A stretch of 64,000 nucleotides of DNA from UBA2970 sp965221075 (GTDB lineage: Bacteria; Verrucomicrobiota; Verrucomicrobiia; Limisphaerales; AAA164-E04). How positions within the stretch are numbered: position 1 is the stretch's first letter; each line of letters opens with the position of its first letter. Shown here one piece after another: positions 34,950 to 44,440 of this stretch. The notes beneath the pieces are model-generated. The model did no database searches, was not told the origin of the DNA, and saw nothing but the letters and a program-made list of their open reading frames with translations. The position numbers and the translations under genes are program-made. The DNA lies in NCBI GenBank assembly GCA_965221075.1, contig OZ244865.1, positions 2,356,001-2,420,000 on the forward strand. Direction: 5' to 3'.

Positions 34950-37072
34950 GGCCGGGGCAGGGCAAAGGCCACGTAGGAGTCTCCCGGCGGGGTGCCCATC
35001 TTCCCCCCTCCGCAGGCGATCACCACGAACTGGCGCCCCTGCGCCAGGTAGGTGGCCGGGGTGGCGTAGCCTCCGGCCGGGAGCTTCGCCTCGAAGAGCA
35101 GGCGGCCGTCCTCCTTGTCGAAGGCCCGGAACCGCTCGTCCTTGGTGGCGCCGATGAACACCAGCCCGCCGCCGGTGACGACCGGCCCGCCGTAGTTCTC
35201 GGTCCCGGTGGGGGGGATCCCCCGCCGGGAAAGCTCCTCGAACTCCCCCAGGGGCACCTGCCACCGGATCTCGCCCCGGTCGAGGTCGATGGCGCTGAGG
35301 GTCCCCCAGGGGGGCGCCACCGCTGGATAGCCTTCGGGATCGAGGAAGCGGTTGTAGCCTGTGTGGGTGTAGGGGATCCCGGGAGCGGCCCGGCGCAGGC
35401 GGCCCTCCTTCGGGGCCGGCCTTCCCGACGCGTCCGCCTCGCCGTAGAGGAAGTCCATCACCGCCTCCTTCTCCTGACGGGAGAGGAATCCGAAGCCGGG
35501 CATGTTGCCCTTTCCCTTCTCCAGGACCTCCTCGGACTCGCTGCGCTCCATGCGCTCGGCGATGTCCAGCAGGCTGGCCACCTGCCGCAGGGGATCGCCC
35601 TGGCGGCCGATCCCGTGGCAGGCGGCGCAGTTGCGGCGGTAGACCTCCTCCCCGGGCCCGATCGGCTCCGCTCCGTCCCCGGCCACCTTCACCATGGTGA
35701 GGATCCAGGGCATCTCGTTTCCGTTCACGTAGAGCAGGCCGGACTCCTGGTCCCAGGCCGCGCCGCCCCATTCCCCTCCCCCGTCGAAGCCCGGGAAGAT
35801 CATGGTCCCGGAAGTGCTGGGGGGAACGAACTGCCCGCCGGACCGCGTCCGCCGCAGCCGCTCCAGCACGAATTCCCGGGAGCCGGGGGAGATGGAGGTG
35901 GCGTCGGCCTCGGAGAAGCTCTGGCGGGAGAAGGGAGGCGGAAGAACCGGCAGCGGCTGGGTGGGCCAGGCCGACTCGCCGTCCAGGTCCGAGGCCGGAA
36001 CCGGAACCTCCTCGATCGGGAAGAGGGGCTCTCCGGTCTCCCGGTCGAACACGAACACGTGTCCCGACTTGGTCACCTGGGCCACCGCGTCCACTCTCCT
36101 GCCCTCCCGCTCCACCTCGATCAGGTTGGGCGGAGCCGGAAGATCCCGGTCCCAGAGGTCGTGGCGGACGAACTGGTAGTGCCAGATGCGGCGCCCGGTG
36201 CGGGCGTCCAGCGCCAGCAGGCAGTTGCCGAACAGGTTCTCTCCGTGCCTGTCCCCGCCCCAGAAGTCGAAGGCGGGGGACCCGGTGGGGCAGAACGCGA
36301 TGCCCCGCTCCCGATCCACCACGATGCCGCTCCAGGCGTTGGCCCCTCCGCTGCGCTTCCAGGCGTCCTGGGGCCAGGTGTCGTGGCCGTGCTCCCCGGG
36401 ATGGGGGATGGTGCGGAAGATCCATTCCAGCTTCCCGGTGACCACGTTCCAGGCCCGGATGTGTCCCGGCGCCGAAGCCCCTGGCCCTTCGGCCACCCGG
36501 GTTCCCTGGACGATCCGGTCCTGGTGGACGGCCCCCGGCGAGGTGGCGATCACGTGGAGGTCCCGGGCCCGCTCGCCCAGCCCCTCCTTCAGGCTGACGG
36601 TCCCGTCCCGCCCGAAGGACCGGATCCGCTCTCCGGTGCGCGCGTCGACCGCGTGGAGGCGATCCCCGGCGGCGTAGAGGATGCGGGCCCGCTCCCCTTC
36701 CGGATCCTCCCAGTAGACCACCCCCCGGTTGACCCCCAGCGGCCCCTCCCCCTCTCCGAAGGGATGGTAGGTCCAGAGCTCCCTTCCGGTGGCGGCCTCG
36801 AGGGCGAAGAGCCCCAGCCGGGGGGAGGTGCCGTAGAGCGCCTCGCCGACCACCAGGGGGTTGCACTGGATCTGGCCGCGTCCCCCGTCCCCGCAGCGGT
36901 AGGTCCAGGCGACCTCCAGCCGGTGCACGTTCCCCCGGTGGATCTGGTCCAGGGCCGAGTACTGGCTGCTGGCTTCGTCCCCGCCCGCCACCGGCCAGTC
37001 CGTCCCCTGGGCCCCTGCGGCCAGGAAGCAGCCCAGGAGGGGGAGGCAGGCGGAAGGGAGGCGGAGTCTCAT
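34946..37072 (-). CDS. PQQ-dependent dehydrogenase with inserted cytochrome c domain
   Basis: A 708-residue exported quinoprotein. After a signal peptide (1-23) comes an eight-blade PQQ propeller (about 25-450) with YSALDQIHRGNVHRLEVAW, WIFRTIPHPGE and GGANAWSG, similar to glucose and alcohol quinoprotein dehydrogenases. At about residues 480-550 there is a cytochrome c domain, CAACHGIGRQG with a methionine in NMPGFGF as axial ligand, after which the last blade continues (YGGPVVTGGGLVFIGAT). Electrons would pass from substrate through PQQ and haem to the respiratory chain. The substrate is unknown. It is first in an operon with the prepilin-like gene. Confidence 0.88.
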   Translation of the reverse strand: MRLRLPSACLPLLGCFLAAGAQGTDWPVAGGDEASSQYSALDQIHRGNVHRLEVAWTYRCGDGGRGQIQCNPLVVGEALYGTSPRLGLFALEAATGRELWTYHPFGEGEGPLGVNRGVVYWEDPEGERARILYAAGDRLHAVDARTGERIRSFGRDGTVSLKEGLGERARDLHVIATSPGAVHQDRIVQGTRVAEGPGASAPGHIRAWNVVTGKLEWIFRTIPHPGEHGHDTWPQDAWKRSGGANAWSGIVVDRERGIAFCPTGSPAFDFWGGDRHGENLFGNCLLALDARTGRRIWHYQFVRHDLWDRDLPAPPNLIEVEREGRRVDAVAQVTKSGHVFVFDRETGEPLFPIEEVPVPASDLDGESAWPTQPLPVLPPPFSRQSFSEADATSISPGSREFVLERLRRTRSGGQFVPPSTSGTMIFPGFDGGGEWGGAAWDQESGLLYVNGNEMPWILTMVKVAGDGAEPIGPGEEVYRRNCAACHGIGRQGDPLRQVASLLDIAERMERSESEEVLEKGKGNMPGFGFLSRQEKEAVMDFLYGEADASGRPAPKEGRLRRAAPGIPYTHTGYNRFLDPEGYPAVAPPWGTLSAIDLDRGEIRWQVPLGEFEELSRRGIPPTGTENYGGPVVTGGGLVFIGATKDERFRAFDKEDGRLLFEAKLPAGGYATPATYLAQGRQFVVIACGGGKMGTPPGDSYVAFALPRP

Positions 37073-37214
37073 GAATCGGGGGAAGGGAGCGCCACCCTAC
37101 CCGCCCCTCCTGAGGCGTTCCAGGCAGGAGACGGAGGAGGCGCCTGCAATTGTCTTGTCAAACCGCGGCCATGGACCAGACTTCCGGGCCGACCCCCGAC
37201 CAAGGCAGGCAGAC

Positions 37215-38567
37215 ATGCACCAGAAAAACCCCAGCCGCTTTTCCCGACGGGAATTCCTCGGCACGGCATCGGCATCGGCCTTCGCGTTCACCTTCCTCCC
37301 CAGCCGAGCCTGGGGCGCCAACGACCGGATCCAGTTCGCCTCGATCGGGGTCGGCGGCAAGGGAGGCAGCGACTCCGCCCACGCCGGGGAGCTGGGCGAC
37401 ATGGTGGCGCTCTGCGACATCGACGACGGCCGCCTGCGCCAGCGGGGGCAGCAGAGCCCGAAGGCCAAGCTGTTCCACGACTTCCGCCGGATGTTCGACG
37501 AGATGGGCGGCTCCATCGACGCGGTGACCATCAGCACCCCGGACCACACCCACGCCCCCGCGGCCCTGATGGCGATGCGGTCGGGCAAGCACGTCTACTG
37601 CCAGAAGCCCCTCACCCACACCGTCTTCGAGGCTCGCCTGATGCGCGAGACCGCCCAGGGCTACAAGCTGGCCACCCAGATGGGCAACCAGGGCACCGCC
37701 AGCAACGGTTTCCGGGAGGCGGTGGAGGTCATCCGCTCGGGGGCCATCGGGCCGGTCCGCCAGGTCCACGTCTGGACCAACCGCCCGGTCTGGCCCCAGG
37801 CCCCGGGGATCACCGCCCGGCCCGCCGAGTCCATGCCGGTCCCCGAGAACGTCAAGTGGGACCTGTTCCTGGGCCCGGCCCCCCGCCGCCCCTACCACCG
37901 GGCCTACCATCCCTTCAACTGGCGCGGCTGGTGGGACTTCGGGACCGGAGCGCTGGGCGACATGGCCTGCCACACCGCCAACATGGCCTTCATGGCCCTC
38001 GACCTCGGCTACCCCACCGCCGTGTCGGCCGAGAACGGCCCGCTCAATCCCGAGACCTATCCCGCCTGGGCCACGGTCAAGTTCGAGTTCCCGGCCCGCA
38101 AGACCATGCCCCCCGCCGACTTCTACTGGTACGAGGGCAAGCTGCCCAGCGGGGAGAAGAACCTGCCGCCCCGGGAGCTGTTCCACGGCATGGATCCCTC
38201 CAACAGCGGATCCATCCTGGTGGGGGACAAGGGGGTGCTCTACTCGCCCAACGACTACGGAGCGCGCATCCACCTGCTGCCCGAGGAGGGCTTCAAGGAC
38301 TACCAGAAGCCCGATCCCTGGCTGCCGCGCAACGGGCGGGGCGACAAGGGAATGAAGGAGGAGTGGGTCGAGGCGATGCGGGGGGGCCCCCCGGCGATGT
38401 CCGGATTCGCCTACGCGGGGCTCCTCACCGAGACCATCCTTCTGGGGAACATCGCGATGCGCTCGGACACCAGGCTGGTCTGGGACGGGCCGCGGATGCG
38501 CTTCTCCAACTCCCGCTACGCCAACCAGTTCATCCACAAGACCTACCGCAACGGCTGGAGGCTGTAG
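37215..38567 (+). CDS. Tat-exported Gfo/Idh/MocA family oxidoreductase
   Basis: 450 residues, starting with a twin-arginine leader (RFSRREFLGTASA) at about 7-20. The Rossmann fold has ASIGVGGKGG and ALCDID; STPDHTHAPAALMAMRSGKHVYCQKPL is the cofactor/substrate signature of the family. The C-terminal domain has WWDFGTGALGDMACHT. Planctomycetes and Verrucomicrobia carry many such periplasmic NAD(P)-dependent oxidoreductases acting on sugars or inositols; the substrate here is unknown. The ATG at 37215 is chosen because it starts the Tat leader. Its divergent neighbour, the PQQ dehydrogenase, starts at 37072. Confidence 0.92.
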   Translation: MHQKNPSRFSRREFLGTASASAFAFTFLPSRAWGANDRIQFASIGVGGKGGSDSAHAGELGDMVALCDIDDGRLRQRGQQSPKAKLFHDFRRMFDEMGGSIDAVTISTPDHTHAPAALMAMRSGKHVYCQKPLTHTVFEARLMRETAQGYKLATQMGNQGTASNGFREAVEVIRSGAIGPVRQVHVWTNRPVWPQAPGITARPAESMPVPENVKWDLFLGPAPRRPYHRAYHPFNWRGWWDFGTGALGDMACHTANMAFMALDLGYPTAVSAENGPLNPETYPAWATVKFEFPARKTMPPADFYWYEGKLPSGEKNLPPRELFHGMDPSNSGSILVGDKGVLYSPNDYGARIHLLPEEGFKDYQKPDPWLPRNGRGDKGMKEEWVEAMRGGPPAMSGFAYAGLLTETILLGNIAMRSDTRLVWDGPRMRFSNSRYANQFIHKTYRNGWRL

Positions 38568-38582
38568 GAGCGGCGCCGGAGG

Positions 38583-39929
38583 CTACGGCCGCCGGGACCT
38601 CGAGGGGCTTCCGCCCTCCAGGTCCTTGACCAGGATGCGGGAGTTGCGCCCGCTCCCCTCCCAGGCCTTCCTCCTCGGGCCGGGCAGGTCCTCCGGAGAT
38701 CCATCCCGGAAGCCGGCCCTCTCCTGGAAGTAGGCGAAGGACTGGGTGGAAAGCAGGAAAAGGCGCGCCAGGCCCGCCTGGCGCGCCCGCTCCTCGACAT
38801 GGCGGACCAGCTCGGTCCCGACGCCCCGTCCCTGGCGGGAGGGCTCCACGCACAGGAAGGCCAGCTCCCCCGTGCCCTCCCGGCTCCAGGCGTGGAGGGC
38901 CACGCAGCCGACCACCTGCTGGTCCTCCTCGCAGACCAGGAAGTCCCCCAGCGAAGCCTCCAGCTCCTCCTGGGTGCGGGACGAAAGCTCCTCGGAGGAG
39001 ACCGGGCCCCGGGCCATCGAGAGCAGGGCCGGCAGGTCGCTCCTCTCCGCCCGGCGGATCCGGTGGTAGCCGTTGGCGTGGACCAGGGTGCCGATCCCCC
39101 GGGTGGAGAAGATCTCCGAGAGCAGCCCCTCGGGAGCCGTCCCGCAGATCAGGTGCACACGCGGCACGCCGCCCCGGCAGGCCTCGACCGCGTGGCGGGC
39201 CTTGCCGAGCGGGGAGAGCATGCGGCTCTCCCGTTCCGACTCGAGCCTCCGCGCTAGATCCTCGAACGGGATCTCCCGCACCAGGCGATCCCCCTCCAGG
39301 ATCCCCTCCTGGGGAAGGACGAAGACCAGCTTGATCGCCTCCAGCGACCGGGCCACCGCCACCCCCAGCGCTCCGGATCCGACGCGGTAGGTCCTCCCGC
39401 CGCTCCCGAAGCCCAGGGGAGGGATAACGGGGACGATCCCCCGCTCCAGCAGATCGGCCAGGTGCGCCGCATCGATCTTGTCCACCCGCCCGGTGCGCTG
39501 CCGGTCCTCGCCCCCGATGATCCCCATGGGCCGGGCCCGGACCGCGTTGGCCAGCGCGGCCCGCAGGTCGCGGGCCGCCAGCCCCTCGAGGATCTGGTGG
39601 GCCGTCCGCATGCCGGCGTCCAGGGCCAGCTCCATGGTGGCCTGGTCGGTGGTCCCCTCGCCGCTCAGGTCCGAGGGGGCGATCCCCCGCTCCCCGGCCA
39701 GGCGCTCGATCTGGAAGGCGGCCCCGTGCACCAGCGCCACGCGGATGTTCAGGGAGCGGAGAACCGCGATATCCAGGAGCAGGTTGGCGAAGTTCCCGTG
39801 GTCCACGATGGCCCCGTCCACGCACAGCACGAAGGTCTCCCCCCGGAACCACGGGATGTAGTTGAGGATGCCTCTAAGATCGTTCGGGTTCACAATTCCG
39901 GGCCGCGTTTGATCCTCCCTGCCGATCAT
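38583..39929 (-). CDS. argA: Amino-acid N-acetyltransferase (N-acetylglutamate synthase)
   Basis: ArgA acetylates glutamate, the first step of arginine synthesis. The 448-residue protein has an amino-acid-kinase-like domain (about 10-290: FVLCVDGAIVDHGNFANLLLDI, ALVHGAAFQIE) followed by a GNAT domain (about 295-440) with VVGCVALHAW and the acetyl-CoA loop PSRQGRGVGTELV. This matches the classic ArgA architecture. The ATG at 39929 is chosen over 39983. Lnt begins 35 bases away on the opposite strand. Confidence 0.92.
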   Translation of the reverse strand: MIGREDQTRPGIVNPNDLRGILNYIPWFRGETFVLCVDGAIVDHGNFANLLLDIAVLRSLNIRVALVHGAAFQIERLAGERGIAPSDLSGEGTTDQATMELALDAGMRTAHQILEGLAARDLRAALANAVRARPMGIIGGEDRQRTGRVDKIDAAHLADLLERGIVPVIPPLGFGSGGRTYRVGSGALGVAVARSLEAIKLVFVLPQEGILEGDRLVREIPFEDLARRLESERESRMLSPLGKARHAVEACRGGVPRVHLICGTAPEGLLSEIFSTRGIGTLVHANGYHRIRRAERSDLPALLSMARGPVSSEELSSRTQEELEASLGDFLVCEEDQQVVGCVALHAWSREGTGELAFLCVEPSRQGRGVGTELVRHVEERARQAGLARLFLLSTQSFAYFQERAGFRDGSPEDLPGPRRKAWEGSGRNSRILVKDLEGGSPSRSRRP

Positions 39930-39964
39930 GCGAGAGTGCCCGGCCGCCGGCAATCCCCGAACCC

Positions 39965-41542
39965 TTGAAGCGCCTCGTCCCATACCTGCCTCCCGCGGCG
40001 GCCGGGATCGTCTGGTCCCTGCCCTTCCTGCACCCGGAGGCCGCGGCCCTGGCCTGGCTGGCTCCCTCCCTGCTGCTGTGGGCCGCCCCCCGGGAGAGCG
40101 CCTTCGGCAAGGGCTGGACGGCCGGATTCTGCTTCCACCTCTGCGCCCTCCACTGGCTGCTCAGCATGCCCCTGCCCGCCCTGGCGGCGGGGGGCTGGCT
40201 GCTCCTCTCCGCCTACTGCGCCCTCTACCCGGCCCTCTGGACCTTGCTGTGCCGCCGCCTGCTCCTCCCTCCCGGGAGCCTCCGCCGCTCCCTCTCCTCC
40301 CTTGGCTGGGGCGGACAGCAGCTCTGGGCCCTCTCGGGGGCGGCTCTCTGGACCTCCCTGGAGATCCTCCAGTCGGCCGTCCTGACCGGATTTCCCTGGA
40401 ACCTGCTGGGCGCCTCGCAGTCCGGCATGCTTCCCCTGATCCAGGTCTCGGCCCTGGCCGGGATCCACGGGGTCTCCTTCATGATCGTCTGGACCTCCCT
40501 GTCGCTGAGCCTGGCCGCTGTCGCCATTGCCGACCGGGGGGGAAGGGAGCCCCTGGGATGGTCGCGCCGCCTCCTCCCGGCGGGCCTCTGCCTGGCGCTG
40601 GCCGTCGCCTGGGGCATGGCCCGCATCGCCCGGGAGCCCGGCGGCGCCCGGACATTGCGGATCGCCCTGATCCAGCCCGCAGCGTCCCAGGAGCAGATCT
40701 GGAAGGGGCTCCATCCCCAGAGGCGCTTCGACGATCTCCTGCGGATCTCCCGACAGGCACTGGAGCACGATCCCGATCTGATGGTTTGGCCCGAGAGCGG
40801 CGTGCCCATGGGGCTGGAGGAGGCGGAGCGGCAGGTGGCCTCATTCGTCCGCCAGGCCGGCACGCCCCTGGTCTTCAATCACCTGGACAGCGATCCCGGA
40901 GGGGAGAGGCACTACAACGCCGCCTTCCTCATGGACGCCGAGGGGACGATCAGGGGAACGGCCCGCAAGCGGCGGCTGGTGTTATTCGGAGAGTACGTCC
41001 CCCTGGCCTCGCACTTCCCCTTCCTCCAGGCCATGAGCCCCTACGAGAGCTCGCTGCACGCCGGGCAGGAGCCGGGAGTCCTGGAGCTGGAGAGCCCCCC
41101 CGTGGCGGCCGGAATCCTGATCTGCTTCGAGGACGCCTTCCCATTCCTGGCCCGCGACGCCGCCCTCGAGGGCCCCGGCTTCCTGATCAACCTCACCAAC
41201 GCCGCCTGGTACGGGAATGGCGCGGCCCAGTGGCAGCAGGCCCGGCAGGCGGCCTTCCGGGCGGTGGAGACCGGCCTGCCCCTGGTCCGCTGCGCCAACA
41301 ACGGGATCACCTGCCACATCGACCGTCTGGGCCGGATCCTGGAGGGGGTGGTGGACACCCTCCCCCATCCCCACGGCAGGGGACTGCGGGTGGCGGAGGT
41401 CGCTCTCCAGGAAGGGCGTCCCCCCACCCCCTATTTGCGGTGGGGGGACCTCTTCGGGAAGGGCTGCCTGATCCTCTCCCTGGCGGTTCTCAGCGGACGC
41501 TGGCTGGCTCGCAGGAAGGCTCCCTGGACGGCCGAAGCATGA
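39965..41542 (+). CDS. lnt: Apolipoprotein N-acyltransferase
   Basis: Lnt acylates the N-terminus of lipoproteins on the periplasmic side of the inner membrane. The 525-residue protein has six or so N-terminal membrane helices and a carbon-nitrogen hydrolase domain (about 220-480). The catalytic triad is seen as Glu in VWPESGVP, Lys in RKRRLVLFGEY and Cys in ILICFEDAFP. The start at 39965 is a TTG, the only close start; an ATG may exist slightly downstream. Its stop overlaps the SET-domain gene (ATGA). Confidence 0.95.
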   Translation: MKRLVPYLPPAAAGIVWSLPFLHPEAAALAWLAPSLLLWAAPRESAFGKGWTAGFCFHLCALHWLLSMPLPALAAGGWLLLSAYCALYPALWTLLCRRLLLPPGSLRRSLSSLGWGGQQLWALSGAALWTSLEILQSAVLTGFPWNLLGASQSGMLPLIQVSALAGIHGVSFMIVWTSLSLSLAAVAIADRGGREPLGWSRRLLPAGLCLALAVAWGMARIAREPGGARTLRIALIQPAASQEQIWKGLHPQRRFDDLLRISRQALEHDPDLMVWPESGVPMGLEEAERQVASFVRQAGTPLVFNHLDSDPGGERHYNAAFLMDAEGTIRGTARKRRLVLFGEYVPLASHFPFLQAMSPYESSLHAGQEPGVLELESPPVAAGILICFEDAFPFLARDAALEGPGFLINLTNAAWYGNGAAQWQQARQAAFRAVETGLPLVRCANNGITCHIDRLGRILEGVVDTLPHPHGRGLRVAEVALQEGRPPTPYLRWGDLFGKGCLILSLAVLSGRWLARRKAPWTAEA

Positions 41543-41994
41543 AGGATGCCCCCGAGAGGCACCCCCTGGTGGAAATCCGCGCCTCAGCGATCCACGGCAC
41601 CGGAGGATTCGCGCGCACCGCCCTGCGCAAGGGCCGCCGCATCATCGAGTACCGCGGCCGCCCCCTGGATCCCGACGAGGCTGCCAGGGAGCTGCAGGAG
41701 GGCAACCGCTTCGTCTTCTCGGTCGAGGATGACATCGACCTGGACGGCGACGTGGAGTGGAACCCGGCCCGATTTCTCAACCACAGCTGCGGGCCCAACT
41801 GCGAGGCGCGGATCGTGCGTGGCAGGGTCTGGATCTACGCGCTGAGGAGCATCCGCCAGGGCGAGGAGCTGACCTACAACTACGGCCACGACCTGGAGGA
41901 CTGGGAGGATCGCCCCTGCTGCTGCGGAAGCCCGTCCTGCATCGGCTACATGGTGGCCCAGGAGCACTTCGCCAAGGTGAAGCGGCTCGCATGA
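41539..41994 (+). CDS. Bacterial SET-domain lysine methyltransferase
   Basis: A 151-residue SET-domain protein. HGTGGFARTALRKGRRI is the SAM-binding start, NHSCGPNCEA and ELTYNYGHD are the two knot motifs, and CCCGSPSCIGYM is a post-SET zinc cluster. Such a compact SET protein should transfer methyl groups to lysine of a protein partner (histone-like or ribosomal). It overlaps lnt and rdgB by ATGA at both ends, so all three are coupled. Substrate unknown. Confidence 0.9.
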   Translation: MKDAPERHPLVEIRASAIHGTGGFARTALRKGRRIIEYRGRPLDPDEAARELQEGNRFVFSVEDDIDLDGDVEWNPARFLNHSCGPNCEARIVRGRVWIYALRSIRQGEELTYNYGHDLEDWEDRPCCCGSPSCIGYMVAQEHFAKVKRLA

Positions 41995-42638
41995 CGCTCC
42001 TGGCCCGCATGGTGATCGCCTCGGGCAACCCCGGCAAGGCGGCCGAGATCTCGGCCATCCTGGGGCCCCGCGTCCAGTGCCGGGCGATGGGAGAGCTGGG
42101 CAGCCCCCCCGCCCTGGCCGAGACCGGGAACACCTTCGAGGCCAACGCGGCCATGAAGGCGATCCAGCTACGTCGGTGGATGAGGCAGGCACAGGCGCTT
42201 CCCATGGGAGAGCCTCCCGCCTTCGTCCTGTCCGACGACTCGGGACTGGAGGTGGACCGTCTGGGGGGGGAACCCGGAGTGCGCTCGGCCCGCTTCGCTT
42301 CGGGGGGAGAGCAGGGCAACGCCTCCGACGAGGCCAACAACCGCAAGCTGCTCGAGCTCATGGAAGGCGCCCCTCCCCCGGAGCGTTCCGCCCGCTTCCG
42401 CTGCGTACTGGCCCTTCTGCCCCTGGAGGGACCGGAGACGCCCCGCTTCTTCGAGGGGGCCTGCGAGGGATCCGTCCACACACGCTGCCAGGGCCGGGGG
42501 GGCTTCGGATACGATCCCCTATTCGTCCCCAAGGGCCACAGCCTGACCTTCGCCCAGCTGGGCCCAGAGGCCAAGGACCGGCTTTCCCACCGGGCCCTAG
42601 CCCTCGGGAAGCTGTCCCGGTGGCTGCAGGCCCGCTAG
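41991..42638 (+). CDS. rdgB: RdgB/HAM1 non-canonical purine NTP pyrophosphatase
   Basis: RdgB hydrolyses dITP and XTP to monophosphates, protecting DNA. The 215-residue protein has ASGNPGKAAEI, FVLSDDSGLEVDRLGGEPG and GGFGYDPLF, all family signatures. It is the last gene of the lnt-SET-rdgB operon, with an ATGA start on the SET-gene stop. Confidence 0.95.
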   Translation: MTLLARMVIASGNPGKAAEISAILGPRVQCRAMGELGSPPALAETGNTFEANAAMKAIQLRRWMRQAQALPMGEPPAFVLSDDSGLEVDRLGGEPGVRSARFASGGEQGNASDEANNRKLLELMEGAPPPERSARFRCVLALLPLEGPETPRFFEGACEGSVHTRCQGRGGFGYDPLFVPKGHSLTFAQLGPEAKDRLSHRALALGKLSRWLQAR

Positions 42639-42980
42639 AAGCCAGCCGAAGAATGCCATAGGCGCATTTCCAGGCCCTCCGCTACTACGGACAACGCCTT
42701 GCACCGGGTTCGCCGCCTTCCACCAGTCAGAACGGCTGATCCGGCCCGGACCTCCCTGCTTCGTGTTCCATGCTGCAGGCTGCTGGGCTATCCTTGGATA
42801 GGGCGTGAACCTCTCCTGCCGTACACGGCATGGGATAGATTATCCTGCAATCAACTGCCCCCATGCTACAGCGCCGGTTCCTCTGGCTCCCCATGGAGGG
42901 ACCGGGATTCCGGCCCGCATACCAGGAGGCCCAATCGCTATTGCGCTTGCAAATTAACTCCGCCGCAACACTATGCGGCC
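42639..42980. other. Lower-GC gap with a small hairpin
   Basis: No gene is supported here, although a frame open to 42699 reads into the next gene without features. GCCGCA-ACACTA-TGCGGC at 42963-42980 is a short hairpin directly upstream of the next ATG. GC content falls here, marking the start of an accessory patch. Confidence 0.4.
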
Positions 42981-43499
42981 ATGAGCCGCCAACCTGTTGC
43001 CTCTCACTCACACCTGGAGCTCGTAGAGCCCAATCGGCCGCATGGACGCAGTCGGCCTGGTCCTGAAATCAGCTCTTTCCTCCTCGCCGCGTCCCTGATC
43101 CTGTTCCTCTGCGTGGGTAGCGGATGCATAGCCATTATCAATAGAGAAAGCCAGTCCGCCGAATACAAGCCCGTCGACTTTTCCAGCAAGCCGGAGGGAG
43201 CGATGGTCTCGATCAACGGCACCCTCCACGGACCGACGCCGACCACTATCATGGTGAAGCAGAGCAGGAAGCGGCCGAAGATCTCAATGTCGTTGGACGG
43301 TTACAGCACAGAGCAGTTCGCCCTTCCAGAAAATATTTTCTATGGCACTCGGTATGTTCTTCCATCGAACAACGGAGATATGAACATCGAATTTAATATG
43401 AAATCCGATCTTCGGGCTATCTGGCAAGGCAAAGCGAACAGCGACGTACATGTGAACCTTAGCCCGATCAGAAGAAACGCCGTTCCCGGAGCCGATTGA
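42981..43499 (+). CDS. PEGA-domain lipoprotein
   Basis: 172 residues. A hydrophobic segment ends CVGSGCIAI, a lipobox-like site for lipid attachment at Cys. After it SKPEGAMVSINGTLHGPTP is a PEGA domain, which commonly sits in surface or stress-related proteins. The rest is a beta-rich segment rich in Asn and Lys and lower in GC than neighbours. Start at the ATG at 42981. Function unknown. Confidence 0.65.
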   Translation: MSRQPVASHSHLELVEPNRPHGRSRPGPEISSFLLAASLILFLCVGSGCIAIINRESQSAEYKPVDFSSKPEGAMVSINGTLHGPTPTTIMVKQSRKRPKISMSLDGYSTEQFALPENIFYGTRYVLPSNNGDMNIEFNMKSDLRAIWQGKANSDVHVNLSPIRRNAVPGAD

Positions 43500-43612
43500 A
43501 GCAGATCAGACTCCGGCGCTGGCCATGTCGAAGTAGCTTATTCGTCCGCCCATTTTCCCGCAGGTAATAAAATGCCTGAAGCGATGAGCAACACTGCCAG
43601 GATCATGACGCC

Positions 43613-43963
43613 TTGCGCGTAGTGGTTGCCAAGAATTGCGAAGATACGCTTCGCGCAGTTCTAAGAATCTGTCCCGATATCACCGACTTATTCCGTGAAC
43701 CACGCGATATTCAATTGCGCAAGAAAGTCCTGAATGAAATCGCTAATCGGAATAGCGGATGACCATTCACAAGCTAACCGACATCGGACAGGACCTATTT
43801 CTCCGATCTGCTGGTAGTCGTCAATGGGAACAAGCATAGCCATGGCGACATTCTCTCCGATTTTGCCCCTCTCATAGCCACATCACCCGACACTGGCAAG
43901 CACTCCTTGGATGGACAGCACAGCTTCCACAAGACATTCCTGGGAGTGGCTATGAGCCCGTGA
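43613..43963 (+). pseudogene. Remnants of a nucleotidyltransferase-like gene
   Basis: A 49-codon frame from the TTG at 43613 to the TGA at 43760 reads TLRAVLRICPDITDLFREPR. An ATGA-coupled start at 43759 then gives 26 codons, and a +1 shift opens YFSDLLVVVNGNKHSHGD (from 43796) through a TGA at 43961. The DLLVVV block resembles the strand after the GSxARG motif of nucleotidyltransferases, but the motif itself is lost. Together they look like decayed toxin-antitoxin DNA next to the intact HepT/MntA pair. Confidence 0.4.
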
Positions 43964-44023
43964 GAACAGTCGAAGCTCTAGTGCCCAGACATGCTTCGAA
44001 CTGAAACCAATTGGACCCCTGGC

Positions 44024-44440
44024 ATGATCGACTACACCAAACTCCAGCTTTCGCTCAAGCGTCTGCGGGAGCAGAACGACAATTACCAACAGGGAAACCC
44101 GTCACTTTCCAACTTGGACAGCGAAGCCATCGCCGAGTCGGTAATCCAGCGGTTCGAGACCTGCTACGACTGCCTGTGGAAGGTGCTGAAGCGCTATTTG
44201 ATCGAGGACCTTGGCATCGCCGAAGCTCCCAACAGTCCCAAGCCGGTTCTCCGCATCGCTCACGAGAACTTGTTGCTGCCCAATTCGATAGATCGGTGGC
44301 TTCGATACGCCGACGCCAGAACTGGCACCTCGCACGACTACGACGGCAAAAATGCCGAAGCCTGCCTTGCACTTGTGCCTGATTTCATAGACGACGCCAC
44401 AAATCTCTACAGGCATATGAGCGGCGATTCAAGGCCATGA
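44024..44440 (+). CDS. HepT-like nucleotidyltransferase substrate-binding protein (HI0074 type)
   Basis: A 138-residue HEPN-type helical protein. MIDYTKLQLSLKRLREQNDNY is the typical start, and DARTGTSHDYDG carries an R-x4-6-H-like HEPN site. In HepT/MntA modules this is the HEPN toxin or substrate-binding subunit. The ATG at 44024 matches the family start; an earlier ATG at 43991 is open. It overlaps the nucleotidyltransferase gene by ATGA. Confidence 0.85.
   Translation: MIDYTKLQLSLKRLREQNDNYQQGNPSLSNLDSEAIAESVIQRFETCYDCLWKVLKRYLIEDLGIAEAPNSPKPVLRIAHENLLLPNSIDRWLRYADARTGTSHDYDGKNAEACLALVPDFIDDATNLYRHMSGDSRP

Noticed and set aside
42963..42980. Integron attC-like site
   Set aside because: The short palindrome lacks the paired RYYYAAC and GTTRRRY core sites and no integrase or cassette array is present.
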